DNA of 64,000 nucleotides from Clostridium_AD sp937920395. Its GTDB lineage: Bacteria; Bacillota; Clostridia; Clostridiales; Clostridiaceae. The DNA is taken from positions 8,924-72,923 of the forward strand of contig DAVZGP010000013.1 in the NCBI GenBank assembly GCA_052274345.1, read 5' to 3'. Positions 26,291-34,790 of this stretch are shown here, one piece after another. How positions within the stretch are numbered: position 1 is the first letter of the stretch; every line of letters starts with the position of its first letter. The position numbers and the translations under genes are program-made. The notes below the pieces were generated by a model. It did no database searches and was not told the DNA's origin. It was given only the letters and a program-made list of their open reading frames with translations.

Positions 26291-26491
26291 ATGGCAGGAC
26301 CTACCGATGCTCATGATAACTTTGGTACTGCTGGAACTTTGGTATTATGGTGGCCGCCACTTCCTATCCTTCTACTATTTTTAGGTAGATTCTGGTGCAT
26401 TGTTTGTCCTTTCGGACTTCTAAATGATATTGTTCAGAAATTTGTAGGTAATAACAAACCCGTGCCAAAATTTCTAAGAAAATATGGTTAA
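26291..26491 (+). pseudogene. NapH/NosR-like 4Fe-4S membrane protein, N-terminal fragment
   Basis: This 66-residue reading has a hydrophobic helix followed by GRFWCIVCPFGLLNDIV, typical of polyferredoxin-type membrane proteins of the NapH/NosR/CcoG group, which are usually some 250 or more residues. It stops shortly after KPVPKFLRKYG, and at that point a MenA-like sequence begins in another frame. The simplest reading is a deletion that joined the middle of this gene to the start of the next. Confidence 0.7.
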
Positions 26492-26907
26492 GAGCTATAA
26501 GACCCTTCTCTTTCACAGGTTCTGTGATTCCAGTTACTATAGGCGCAATCCTCGCAATTAAACAAAATAATTTTCAATTTGGGTACTTTATACTCTCTAT
26601 TATTGCTATTTTGTTATTACATACTGCTATTAATTTACTAAGCGATCATGATGATTATGAAAATAAAGTTGATACAAAATATTCTTATGGTTCAAGCGGT
26701 GTTATCCTGGATAATTTATTATCTTCCAAACAGATTCTTCAAAGTGGAATGCTTTGTTTAATACTTGGAAGTCTAATAGGATTATTTTTGTCCTATGAAA
26801 AAGGTATATTTTTATTAATATTAGGACTTATAGGCGCCCTAGGCGGGTATTCTTATAAAGGAAAACCTCTGATGCTAAAATATAAGGGAACCAACTATAA
26901 GGCATAA
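26470..26907 (+). pseudogene. MenA-like (UbiA family) prenyltransferase, truncated at both ends
   Basis: Translation from about 26470 gives KKIWLRAIRPFSFTGSVIP, a typical MenA N-terminus, but without an ATG, GTG or TTG at the right place. The Asp motif follows as LLSDHDDYENKVDTKYSYG. The sequence ends at LKYKGTNYKA, about half way through a normal UbiA protein of around 300 residues, and passes directly into a CPBP-type sequence. MenA attaches the prenyl tail to the naphthoquinone ring of menaquinone. It cannot be functional as it stands. Confidence 0.75.
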
Positions 26908-27337
26908 ACTAATTGGAATTTTCTCGGCTATAGTACTTTATATAATATTTTATTTAAGAAATATTATATCAGGTTTCATATTTCCTTTTAAAGATTCCCA
27001 GGTATTATTCGTTTACAGTAATAGGTATAATGGAAACTTAATTTGGATAGGCTTACTGCTTTTATTTATAATTGGTCCAGGAGAAGAATTATATTGGAGA
27101 GGTTTTATACAAAATACCCTATCGAAAAAAATGGGTGAGACCAAAGGATATGTAATCTCAGTTTTATTATATGCTGGTGTTCACATAATTACAGGCAATG
27201 TGATGCTTGTAATAGCAGCATTAGTATGTGGAATATTCTGGGGTTGGCTTTATAAAAAAGAAAAAAGCTTACTTCCAGTAATTATATCCCATGCAATTTG
27301 GGACTTAACAATTTTCGTAATATTCCCCTTGATGTAA
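26906..27337 (+). pseudogene. CPBP family intramembrane protease-like protein, 5' truncated
   Basis: The open frame running from about 26906 to 27337 reads LIGIFSAIVLYIIFYLR, then IIGPGEELYWRGFIQ with the conserved EExxxR motif, HIITGN and SHAIWD, i.e. the membrane core of a CPBP (Abi/CAAX) family protein. There is no start codon with a ribosome binding site before it; the first in-frame ATG at 27131 lies past the EExxxR motif. The upstream part was lost in the deletion that also removed the 3' half of menA. Confidence 0.7.
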
Positions 27338-27349
27338 GGAGATTTTAAA

Positions 27350-27466
27350 ATGAAACAAGTGTCCATAAATATACACGATGTATTTTCATCAATTGCCCCC
27401 AACTATGATAAATTAAATGCAATATTAACTTTAAACATAGATAGCCTTTGGAGAAAAAAAGCTTAG
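27350..27466 (+). pseudogene. MenG/UbiE methyltransferase, N-terminal remnant
   Basis: The start is well formed (AAGGAG 8 bases before the ATG) and the peptide contains VFSSIAPNYDKLNAILT and LWRKKA, the hallmark N-terminus of demethylmenaquinone methyltransferase, but a stop appears after 38 codons and the SAM-binding domain is gone. With the HepT- and MenA-like relics this marks the region as a decayed menaquinone locus. Confidence 0.75.
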
Positions 27467-27497
27467 CAAATCACTAAATACTTTCAAGTCATTTAAT

Positions 27498-27540
27498 AAA
27501 AGGTTCAAACATTACATTTTATGTAATGCTTGAACCTTTT
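27498..27540. terminator. Bidirectional terminator between the relic locus and copZ
   Basis: An 18-bp inverted repeat (27498-27515 with 27523-27540) has A- and T-runs at its ends. It closes both the decayed plus-strand locus and the minus-strand copper operon. Confidence 0.75.
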
Positions 27541-27564
27541 ATAGCTTAAACTTTATTATTTAAT

Positions 27565-27777
27565 CTATGCTTTTTCTATTTTAATAACATCATATCCTGC
27601 ATCTTCAATGGCTGCCTTTATAGCATCATCACTAATACTGTCACCAATTTCAGCAGTTGCAAGCTTACTTTCAAGATTTACCTCTACTTCTTTTGCTCCA
27701 ATTTCCTTTAACGCCTCACTAACATGCTTTACGCAATGTCCACAACTCATACCTTCGACTAATATTTTCTTTTTCAT
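27565..27777 (-). CDS. copZ: Copper chaperone CopZ (heavy-metal-associated domain)
   Basis: This 70-residue cytosolic HMA-domain protein has the metal site GMSCGHCVKHV. It delivers Cu(I) to the CopA ATPase encoded 46 bp upstream and probably to CsoR. The ferredoxin-like fold is suggested by the alternating beta-alpha-beta pattern. It is the last gene of the csoR-copA-copZ operon. A related chaperone is encoded at 45108-45320. Confidence 0.9.
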   Translation of the reverse strand: MKKKILVEGMSCGHCVKHVSEALKEIGAKEVEVNLESKLATAEIGDSISDDAIKAAIEDAGYDVIKIEKA

Positions 27778-27823
27778 TATTATTTCTCCTTTCTAAATTT
27801 AATTTCTCATATTTAGAGAACCT

Positions 27824-30274
27824 TTATCTTAATGGCTTAAAGCCTTTTAAGCGTAATGCATTTGATAATACTGAAACTGAACTAAAACTCATTGCAAGGG
27901 CAGCGATAATTGGATTTAAAAGTGGGCCACCAAACAAATGTAACACTCCCATTGCAACTGGTATTCCTAAAATATTATATCCAAAAGCCCAAAATAAATT
28001 TTGTTTAATATTTGTTATAGTTTTCTTACTTAGCTCAATGGCTGTAGGTACATCCATTAAATCACTTCTCATTAGTACTATATCTGCAGACTCCATTGCA
28101 ACATCAGTTCCAGATCCAATTGCTATACCGATGTCCGCTTGTGCAAGTGCTGGAGCATCATTTATTCCATCACCAACCATAGCAACCTTTTTACCTTCTG
28201 CTTGTAGTTTTTTAACTTCATTTGCCTTATCTTCTGGTAATACTTCTGCAAGGATTGTATCAATTCCAACCTGGGTTGCAATAGCTTCTGCTGTCCTTTT
28301 ATTATCACCTGTTATCATCGCAACCTGTATTCCCATACTATGAAGTCTTTCTATAGCTTTTTTACTATTTTCTTTTACTGTGTCAGCTACTGCAATTATG
28401 CCACTTAGCTTACCTTCAATAGCAATAAACATAGGTGTCTTTCCTTCTCCTGCAAGTTTATCCGATATTTTCTCTAAATCTAATAAAGATACCTTGCTTT
28501 CATCCATAAGTTTTTTGTTTCCAAGTAGTATTTTTTTACCATCGATAGTTACATCTATTCCTCTACCAGGAACTGCGTTAAACTTTTCTGTATTTTTAAA
28601 ATCTAGTTTTCTATCCTCTGCTTCTTTTACTATGGCTTCACCAAGCGGATGTTCTGACCCCTTTTCTGCAGTAGCCGCTATTGCTAATAAATAGTCCTCA
28701 TCAACACCATCTACAGAAACTATATCTGTTACCTTTGGTTTTCCCTCAGTTAAAGTACCAGTTTTATCAAATACAATAGTTTGAATCTTATGTGTTGTCT
28801 CAAGAGCCGTACCGCTTTTTATAAGCACGCCATATTCTGCACCTTTTCCTGTTCCAACCATTATAGCTGTTGGAGTTGCAAGGCCAAGTGCGCATGGACA
28901 AGCAATTACTAGTACTGAAATGAATATTGTTAATGAAAATACTACTGTTTGTCCAGATATTAGCCAAGCTAATGATGCTACTAGTGCAAGACCTATAACC
29001 ACTGGGACAAAATAACCAGATATAATGTCTGCCATCTTAGCTATTGGGGCTTTTGATCCCTGAGCATTTTCAACTAATGTAATAATTTGTGCAAGAGCTG
29101 TATCTTTACCAACCTTAGTTGCCTTAAACTTAATAGAACCATTTTTATTTATGCTTGCTCCAATTATTTTATGTCCAATGCTTTTCTCAACCGGCATACT
29201 CTCACCAGTGAGCATTGACTCATCTACAGATGTAATTCCGGAAATAACTTCACCATCCACTGGCATTTTTCCTCCTGGTTTTACAACAACTATATCTCCA
29301 ACTTCTACTTCATCAATTGAAATTTCAATTTCTTTCTCTTCACGAATTATAATTGCAGTTTTGGGCTGAAGTCCCATAAGCTTTTTAATTGCCTCGGAAG
29401 TTTTTCCTTTCGTAACTGACTCTAAATACTTTCCTAAGGTTATAAGCGTTAATATTATACCTGCTGATTCAAAATACATCTCATAACCAGTATTACCAAT
29501 GAATATTTCATAAACTGCAAATATACTATATAAAAATGCAGCTGATGCTCCCATGGATATTAACGAATCCATATTAGGACTTAGCCTTGCTAACGACTTG
29601 AATCCCACTATAAAATATCTTCTACCTGTTATCATTATTGGAATAACGAGTATTAATTGTAGAGCAGCATAGGCTTTAAGATGCATCATAGGATCAATAA
29701 AACTCGGCATCATCATATTCATTTCCATAGCAATCATTGGTACCATTGCAACTAGTAATAACGGCACTCCAAATATAGCAGATATTAAAAACCTATTCCA
29801 TAATGCCTTTATTTCCTTTTCTTTTTTCTCCTTATCAAGATCTATATTACTTTCTTCCTCAAGAGCCTTATATCCACCTTTTGCTATGGCCCTCTTTATA
29901 TCCGAAGTTTTAACTAAAGATGGCTCAAAAGAAATCGTTAGCTTTTCGGTAGCATAGTTAACATTTGATTCTATAACTCCATTGAGTTTTCTTGTTATTC
30001 TTTCTATGTTTTTTGCACAAGATGCACAACTCATTCCCTCAAGTTTTAATGTTTTGTTAGTTGTTTGGGCTAATAATTTATATCCAGCCTTATCAACAAC
30101 ATTTTGTATATCAGATAGTTTAATTAAGGAATCATCATAAACTATCTTTAATTTCTCTATTGCACTATTCACACTTGACTCAGAAACGCCTGGTAATTTT
30201 TTAGTTACTCTTTCAATTGCTTTTGCACATGCCCCGCAGGTCATACCTTCTATTTTCAATGACTTAGTCACCAT
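27824..30274 (-). CDS. copA: Cu(I)-exporting P1B-type ATPase CopA
   Basis: The 816-residue ATPase has two N-terminal HMA domains (GMTCGACAK at about 9-17 and GMSCASCAK at about 83-91), eight transmembrane helices, the ion-binding CPC motif in VIACPCALGLATPT at about 461, the phosphorylated Asp in FDKTGTLTEGKP at about 503, HP in GSEHPLGEA, and GDGINDAPAL. It exports copper from the cytosol. It is co-transcribed with csoR upstream (26 bp apart) and copZ downstream. Confidence 0.96.
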   Translation of the reverse strand: MVTKSLKIEGMTCGACAKAIERVTKKLPGVSESSVNSAIEKLKIVYDDSLIKLSDIQNVVDKAGYKLLAQTTNKTLKLEGMSCASCAKNIERITRKLNGVIESNVNYATEKLTISFEPSLVKTSDIKRAIAKGGYKALEEESNIDLDKEKKEKEIKALWNRFLISAIFGVPLLLVAMVPMIAMEMNMMMPSFIDPMMHLKAYAALQLILVIPIMITGRRYFIVGFKSLARLSPNMDSLISMGASAAFLYSIFAVYEIFIGNTGYEMYFESAGIILTLITLGKYLESVTKGKTSEAIKKLMGLQPKTAIIIREEKEIEISIDEVEVGDIVVVKPGGKMPVDGEVISGITSVDESMLTGESMPVEKSIGHKIIGASINKNGSIKFKATKVGKDTALAQIITLVENAQGSKAPIAKMADIISGYFVPVVIGLALVASLAWLISGQTVVFSLTIFISVLVIACPCALGLATPTAIMVGTGKGAEYGVLIKSGTALETTHKIQTIVFDKTGTLTEGKPKVTDIVSVDGVDEDYLLAIAATAEKGSEHPLGEAIVKEAEDRKLDFKNTEKFNAVPGRGIDVTIDGKKILLGNKKLMDESKVSLLDLEKISDKLAGEGKTPMFIAIEGKLSGIIAVADTVKENSKKAIERLHSMGIQVAMITGDNKRTAEAIATQVGIDTILAEVLPEDKANEVKKLQAEGKKVAMVGDGINDAPALAQADIGIAIGSGTDVAMESADIVLMRSDLMDVPTAIELSKKTITNIKQNLFWAFGYNILGIPVAMGVLHLFGGPLLNPIIAALAMSFSSVSVLSNALRLKGFKPLR

Positions 30275-30300
30275 ATAATACCCTCCTTATTGCATATATT

Positions 30301-30567
30301 CTATTTACCAATTATTTTTGATAAAAGACCTATAATTTCATCTATCTTCTCACTACCTTTGTCATGCTCAAAGGCTTCCATAACACAGTGATTCATATGC
30401 TGCTTTAAAATCAACAAATTAGCTTTCTTTAGGAGTGATTGTGCAGCAATAATCTGATTTGACACATCTACACAATACCTCTCATCTTCTATCATTTTGA
30501 TAGTTGCTTCAATTTGTCCTCTTGATATTTTTAAAATTTTCATAGCTTCATTTTGCTCATTATTCAT
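30301..30567 (-). CDS. csoR: Copper-sensing repressor CsoR
   Basis: This 88-residue all-helical DUF156 protein has the Cu(I) ligands arranged as in CsoR: Cys in RYCVDVS, then His and Cys in KQHMNHCV (HxxxC). The Cys-His-Cys set favours CsoR over nickel or formaldehyde sensors of the family. When copper binds, it releases its operator. The first gene of the csoR-copA-copZ operon; the G/C-tract palindrome at 30590-30606 is its probable site. Confidence 0.93.
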   Translation of the reverse strand: MNNEQNEAMKILKISRGQIEATIKMIEDERYCVDVSNQIIAAQSLLKKANLLILKQHMNHCVMEAFEHDKGSEKIDEIIGLLSKIIGK

Positions 30568-30589
30568 TATTTATCCTCTTCCATACCCT

Positions 30590-30606
30590 ACCCCCTAGGT
30601 GGGGGT
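30590..30606. promoter_or_regulatory. CsoR operator
   Basis: ACCCCCTAGGTGGGGGT is the G-tract/C-tract palindrome typical of CsoR operators. It lies 23 bp before csoR, just downstream of the -10. Confidence 0.8.
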
Positions 30607-30616
30607 GTATATCTAC

Positions 30617-30645
30617 ATGCTAATACTAAAAAAACAATATGTCAA
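30617..30645 (-). promoter_or_regulatory. csoR-copA-copZ promoter
   Basis: On the minus strand TTGACA (30640-30645) and TAGCAT (30617-30622) are 17 bp apart. The CsoR operator follows the -10, so repressor and polymerase would compete. Confidence 0.6.
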
Positions 30646-30693
30646 CCTCTTCTTTAAAACATCCACCATATAAAATTATAGCTCTTTTTAATA

Positions 30694-30730
30694 CAAAAAA
30701 AACAATGCCCCCTCTATACGGAGGTGGCAT
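30694..30730 (-). terminator. Terminator after the NlpC/P60 relic
   Basis: ATGCCACCTC pairs with GAGGGGGCAT on the minus strand, followed by a T-run starting TGTTTTTTTT. Confidence 0.65.
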
Positions 30731-30748
30731 CACACACACAATATTAAA

Positions 30749-31061
30749 CTAATAATATTTCTCTTTTGTCTTATTCAAACTTTTTTGTTTTTTATTTAAT
30801 TCCTTTTGTGATGCTTCAAATTTAGCCATTAGTTTTTTATCAAACTCTACGACTGTTTTTATGTTATCTACTTTTGATATAAAATCTCCAAAACTCAAAT
30901 TCTTCTATCTTCATTTCAACTTGTTCTCTCTCGGTTTGGATTCTAGTTAGTGAATCTTTCTGCTGTTGTAACTTCTCATTTACTGGGACTGCTAGTACCG
31001 TTACATTTGAAGTTAAAAGCAAGGTTATTACAACTGCAAGGTTTCTCAGGACTGTCTTCAT
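30749..31061 (-). pseudogene. NlpC/P60-type peptidoglycan hydrolase relic (coiled-coil part)
   Basis: The start encodes a signal peptide and coiled coil (KLQQQKDSLTRIQTEREQVE). The frame breaks near KIEEFEF, and after a one-base shift the minus strand continues FGDFISKVDNIKTVVEFDKK and so on to a stop at 30749. The second piece matches the region that normally lies at the end of the coiled coil in clostridial peptidoglycan hydrolases. A large middle portion and the catalytic NlpC/P60 domain are missing. Confidence 0.6.
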
Positions 31062-31192
31062 TTTTACATTTCCTCATTTGTTTATAATTTATAAAACACA
31101 AATCAATTAGATCAACCACTTATGTGTTTATTGTGAAGATTGTCGGTTTTTATATTTTTTTATATTATGTTTTGATTTTTAGGATAAAACAC

Positions 31193-31948
31193 TTAGTGCA
31201 TTATTGTAACAAAGATTTTACCTAATATTATTCCAAGAACTGTGCCACTTGCAGATAATCTACCCCTCCAGAGTCCAATGGATTCAGGTATTATCTCTTT
31301 GCAAACAGTATATAATATTAAACCAGCAGCAAATGATAGGCTAATTGAAATAATTATAGGTGATACACTATTTAAAATTCCTCCCATTAAAGCACCTATG
31401 CCCATCGGTATAGAAGTAAATACTGAAAATAGTATTACGGTATATATTTTAGCACCTCCTTCTTTAAGATACATTCCTAAGGTAAGTCCTTCAGGTATTC
31501 CATGGAGAAGCAGAGCAATTGCTAACTGGAAACCCCTCGTATAGGAAATATTTAAAAGTGAACCTAATGCAATTCCAGCGGGTATATTATGTATTCCTGA
31601 ACCTATCGCCATAAAAAGAGCTACTTTTAAATATCTCTGTTTTTTACCATCTGAATTTTCAAAATTAAGATAACTAACACCACTATCAATTAATAATGCA
31701 GTAATAAGTCCAATAAATATACCAATTGTTGCTATATACACATTACCATTTTCAAATGCTTCTGGAATTAAATCGAAGCAAATTATAGCAAGCATAAGGC
31801 CTCCAAGAAACCCCAAAACAGTACCTTTAAATCTTCTACCATTATCTTTAGTAATAAAACAAAGTAGTATTCCCATCATTGTTCCAATCCATGCAGTAAA
31901 GAATCCTATATTACTTATGTGAATAAGCACATTAAAATTAGTAAACAT
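31193..31948 (-). CDS. ZIP family divalent metal transporter
   Basis: The 251-residue membrane protein has eight predicted helices and both metal-binding motifs of the ZIP family, HNIPAGIALGS and HGIPEGLTLG. It imports Zn or Fe in many family members. The ATG at 31948 was chosen because GGAGGG stands 8 bases before it; the longer TTG reading places that site within the coding sequence. It is transcribed alone. Which metal it carries cannot be told. Confidence 0.88.
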   Translation of the reverse strand: MFTNFNVLIHISNIGFFTAWIGTMMGILLCFITKDNGRRFKGTVLGFLGGLMLAIICFDLIPEAFENGNVYIATIGIFIGLITALLIDSGVSYLNFENSDGKKQRYLKVALFMAIGSGIHNIPAGIALGSLLNISYTRGFQLAIALLLHGIPEGLTLGMYLKEGGAKIYTVILFSVFTSIPMGIGALMGGILNSVSPIIISISLSFAAGLILYTVCKEIIPESIGLWRGRLSASGTVLGIILGKIFVTIMH

Positions 31949-32076
31949 CAATAAAGCCCTCCATTTTCTCAAAATGTTACCATATCTAAGTCTATGCAGT
32001 ATAACCGCTAAGATAGAATATATGATATTCTTTTTATCGTAATTTTCAGAAAATATAGTCTATTGCTCAAATCAAC

Positions 32077-32119
32077 TTGAATGAAATGTAAAAATACGTT
32101 ATAATTAAGGTACGTATTT
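32077..32119 (+). promoter_or_regulatory. yitT-type gene promoter with inverted repeat over the -10
   Basis: TTGAAT (32077-32082) and TATAAT (32100-32105) are 17 bp apart. AAATACGT (32092-32099) and ACGTATTT (32112-32119) flank the -10 as a perfect inverted repeat, an operator candidate. Confidence 0.5.
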
Positions 32120-32137
32120 AAAAAGAGAGGTTATTCG

Positions 32138-32995
32138 ATGACTAAACGCTTCAGAAAATTTTACGCTAGCTGTAGTAAAGTAATTATTATAATGCTTGGC
32201 GCAACACTATATTCAATCGGCTTAGAAATATTTTTAATACCTAACAACATAATTGATGGAGGCGTTGTTGGAATATCAATTATGGCAAATCACTTTATCA
32301 ACGTACCACTTGGACTACTTACTTTTATACTAAATATACCATTTTTCATAATCGGATATAAACAAATTGGAAAAACATTTACCATATCAACTATCTTTTC
32401 TGTAATATGCTATTCTATAGGTGTATCAATCCTTAAACCAATTCCCGGAATAACGCATGATATACTACTTGCAGCAGTTTTTGGTGGAATACTAGTTGGA
32501 CTAGGCATAGGACTCATAATGAGAAGTGGTGGATCAACTGATGGCACAGAGATTGTAGCAATAATACTTGACAAAAGAATTAAATTTTCAGTTGGAGAGA
32601 TAATTATGTTCTTCAATTTCTTTATATTACTTTCAGCAGGCTTGATTTTTGGTTGGGATAGAGCCATGTATTCTTTAATAACATATTTTATAGTAATCAA
32701 AGTTATTGACATTATCATTGAAGGTACTGATGAATCAAAAGCTGTAGTGATTATTTCAGATAAACATGAAGAAATCTCTGAGGCAATAATGGCAAGACTT
32801 GGTCGTGGTATGACTTACCTTTACGGCAAAGGCGGAAAAGAAGGAGAATATAAAAATGTAATTTATGTAGTTGTATCTCGACTAGAAATTTCTAAACTAA
32901 AATCTATTGTTAATGGTTTTGATGATGATGCATTCATAACTATAGGTAGTGTTGAAACAACTGGAAAGAGTTATAAAAAGAAAGCTATACATTAA
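32138..32995 (+). CDS. YitT family membrane protein (DUF161 + DUF2179)
   Basis: The 285-residue protein has five to six transmembrane helices with the YitT signature PNNIIDGGVVGISIMAN and MRSGGSTDGTEIVA, followed by a soluble C-terminal DUF2179 domain (AVVIISDKHEEIS, GRGMTYLYGKGGK). Family members are common in Firmicutes and their substrate is not settled. It has its own promoter and terminator. Confidence 0.85.
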   Translation: MTKRFRKFYASCSKVIIIMLGATLYSIGLEIFLIPNNIIDGGVVGISIMANHFINVPLGLLTFILNIPFFIIGYKQIGKTFTISTIFSVICYSIGVSILKPIPGITHDILLAAVFGGILVGLGIGLIMRSGGSTDGTEIVAIILDKRIKFSVGEIIMFFNFFILLSAGLIFGWDRAMYSLITYFIVIKVIDIIIEGTDESKAVVIISDKHEEISEAIMARLGRGMTYLYGKGGKEGEYKNVIYVVVSRLEISKLKSIVNGFDDDAFITIGSVETTGKSYKKKAIH

Positions 32996-33018
32996 ATTAT
33001 AAATAAAATAATGATTTT

Positions 33019-33055
33019 AGGAGGGTGTTTTTAATATAATCACTCTCCTCTTTTT
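33019..33055 (+). terminator. Terminator after the YitT gene
   Basis: A 9-bp stem (33019-33027 with 33041-33049, one G-U) is followed by CTTTTTATTT. Confidence 0.75.
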
Positions 33056-33218
33056 ATTTACAAACTCATGACACATATTAATATTCAAATAATAATATAT
33101 GATATATTTAAGAATGTGTTTTAATTTTTCGTGATATAATATTTAAGACATAATTGTACTTAAAGGGAAATATTATCTAGAAAATTTAACAAATGAAAAA
33201 TTATAAGGAGTGAAACTA

Positions 33219-33695
33219 ATGGAAACTGTTGATATTAAAGAAATAGGTTACGTTGAAGTATTTAGCATTCTAATTGTAGTTGATAAACCTATTCTAGTTG
33301 GACAAGATGAAATAGTTGGAAGACGTCAATTAATTCCTATTTTATCTGGTGATGTAACTGGTATTGGGTTTAAAGGAAAAGTACTTCCAGGAGGAATTGA
33401 CAGTCAAGTTATTAGGCCAGATGGGAAATGTGAGCTTTCAGCTAGATATGCTATTGAGTTAGATGATGGGGCTACCATTTACATTGAAAACAATGGTCTT
33501 CGTACAGTGCCATCTAAATATATAGAAGATGTAAAAGCTGGTAAATTTGTTGATCCTAGTGTTTACTATTTCCGTACAATTCCCATCTTTGAAACTTACA
33601 GTGAAAAATATAAGTGGATGATGAACACTATTTTTGTATGTTATGCTACAAGATTACCTGAGAATGTCATGTTAACCTTCTATAAAGTTCTCTAG
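33219..33695 (+). CDS. DUF3237 family protein
   Basis: The 158-residue protein is soluble and beta-rich. It has the DUF3237 pattern with GRRQLIPILSGDVTG and VLPGGIDSQVIRPDGKCELSARYAIELDDGATIYIENNGL read in parts. Family members of known structure form a small beta barrel and have no agreed activity. The ATG at 33219 was chosen over the GTG at 33210 because AAGGAG lies 8 bases upstream of it. Confidence 0.8.
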   Translation: METVDIKEIGYVEVFSILIVVDKPILVGQDEIVGRRQLIPILSGDVTGIGFKGKVLPGGIDSQVIRPDGKCELSARYAIELDDGATIYIENNGLRTVPSKYIEDVKAGKFVDPSVYYFRTIPIFETYSEKYKWMMNTIFVCYATRLPENVMLTFYKVL

Positions 33696-33765
33696 TAAAT
33701 TTAGATAATGTAGCTGTATTTAAGTTTTTTTATAAAAGTATTATTAATAAAGGGTAGGTAAATTA

Positions 33766-34755
33766 ATGAAAAAATATAAATTTAATTTGATATTGGGAAT
33801 AGCCTCTGTAGGTATTTTTATACTATTAATTGTATTTACACATGGTTGGATGGATTTAATTCATCAAATGAATCACTTGCATATTCAATGGTTAATTGCA
33901 GCTGTTTTCTCCATGTTTTTATATTGGGTTTTTGAAGCTAAAATCTTGCAGTTAACTGTATTTTTAATGAAAAAGGACTATAAATTTAAAGAAGCTTTTA
34001 AAGTCACTCTTATTGGACAATATTTTAATTCAATCACTCCCTTTGCCTCTGGCGGTCAGCCAATGCAGTTATATGCACTTACAAAACAAGGAGTAGGTGC
34101 TGGCAAAGCTGGTTCAGCACTCATGATTAAATTTATTATGTATCAAGCTATATTAACTATATACTCACTAGTTCTTATATTTTGGAAATTAGATTTTTTT
34201 AGGCGAAAAACCAGCAATTTATTTTATTTAATAGCAGTAGGATTTTTAGTTCATGCTAGTGTAATTGTATGTTTAATTGTTTTTTCAAAATATCGTAAAT
34301 TAACACATAAATTTATAATGATCTTATCTAAAATATTACGAAAATTCAAACTTGTAAAAAATATATCAAAATTAGAAAAAGATATTAATGAAAATTTAGA
34401 TCAATTTCATGATAATATGCAAATAGCGAAACATAGTAAAAGATTAATTTTTACAGCTACTATTTATACAACGCTGCAGCTAACAATATATTTTATTATC
34501 CCCTATTTTATTTATCTTAGTTTTGGAATGCACGGTGCTAGCATTGGTAGTATGATAGCTGGAACTGCATTCATAATGATGATAACAGCTGTTATACCAT
34601 CACCCGGAGCCATGGGTGGAGCCGAAGGTGCTTTCTATATATGCTTTAGCATGTTTTTTGCCGCTAGCAATATAATGGCCGGCATATTATTATGGAGATT
34701 AATTACTTTTTACTCCTGTATAATTTTTGGATTTTATGCACTTAAAAAGAACTAA
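33766..34755 (+). CDS. Flippase-like / lysylphosphatidylglycerol synthase TM-domain protein
   Basis: The 329-residue membrane protein has about eight helices and the UPF0104/AglD-like motifs FNSITPFASGGQPMQ and IPSPGAMGGAEGAF. This domain is the membrane half of MprF and occurs alone in many bacteria, where it probably moves lipid or lipid-linked sugars. No aminoacyl-transfer domain is present, so it cannot make lysyl-PG by itself. A palindromic terminator ends the gene. Confidence 0.85.
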   Translation: MKKYKFNLILGIASVGIFILLIVFTHGWMDLIHQMNHLHIQWLIAAVFSMFLYWVFEAKILQLTVFLMKKDYKFKEAFKVTLIGQYFNSITPFASGGQPMQLYALTKQGVGAGKAGSALMIKFIMYQAILTIYSLVLIFWKLDFFRRKTSNLFYLIAVGFLVHASVIVCLIVFSKYRKLTHKFIMILSKILRKFKLVKNISKLEKDINENLDQFHDNMQIAKHSKRLIFTATIYTTLQLTIYFIIPYFIYLSFGMHGASIGSMIAGTAFIMMITAVIPSPGAMGGAEGAFYICFSMFFAASNIMAGILLWRLITFYSCIIFGFYALKKN

Positions 34756-34785
34756 AAAATCATTAGCCTAGGCTAATGATTTTTT
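34754..34785. terminator. Perfect palindromic bidirectional terminator
   Basis: A 32-bp perfect palindrome centred on CCTAGG, with six A on the left and six T on the right. It serves both the flippase-like gene and the convergent permease gene. Confidence 0.85.
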
Positions 34786-34790
34786 AGTTT

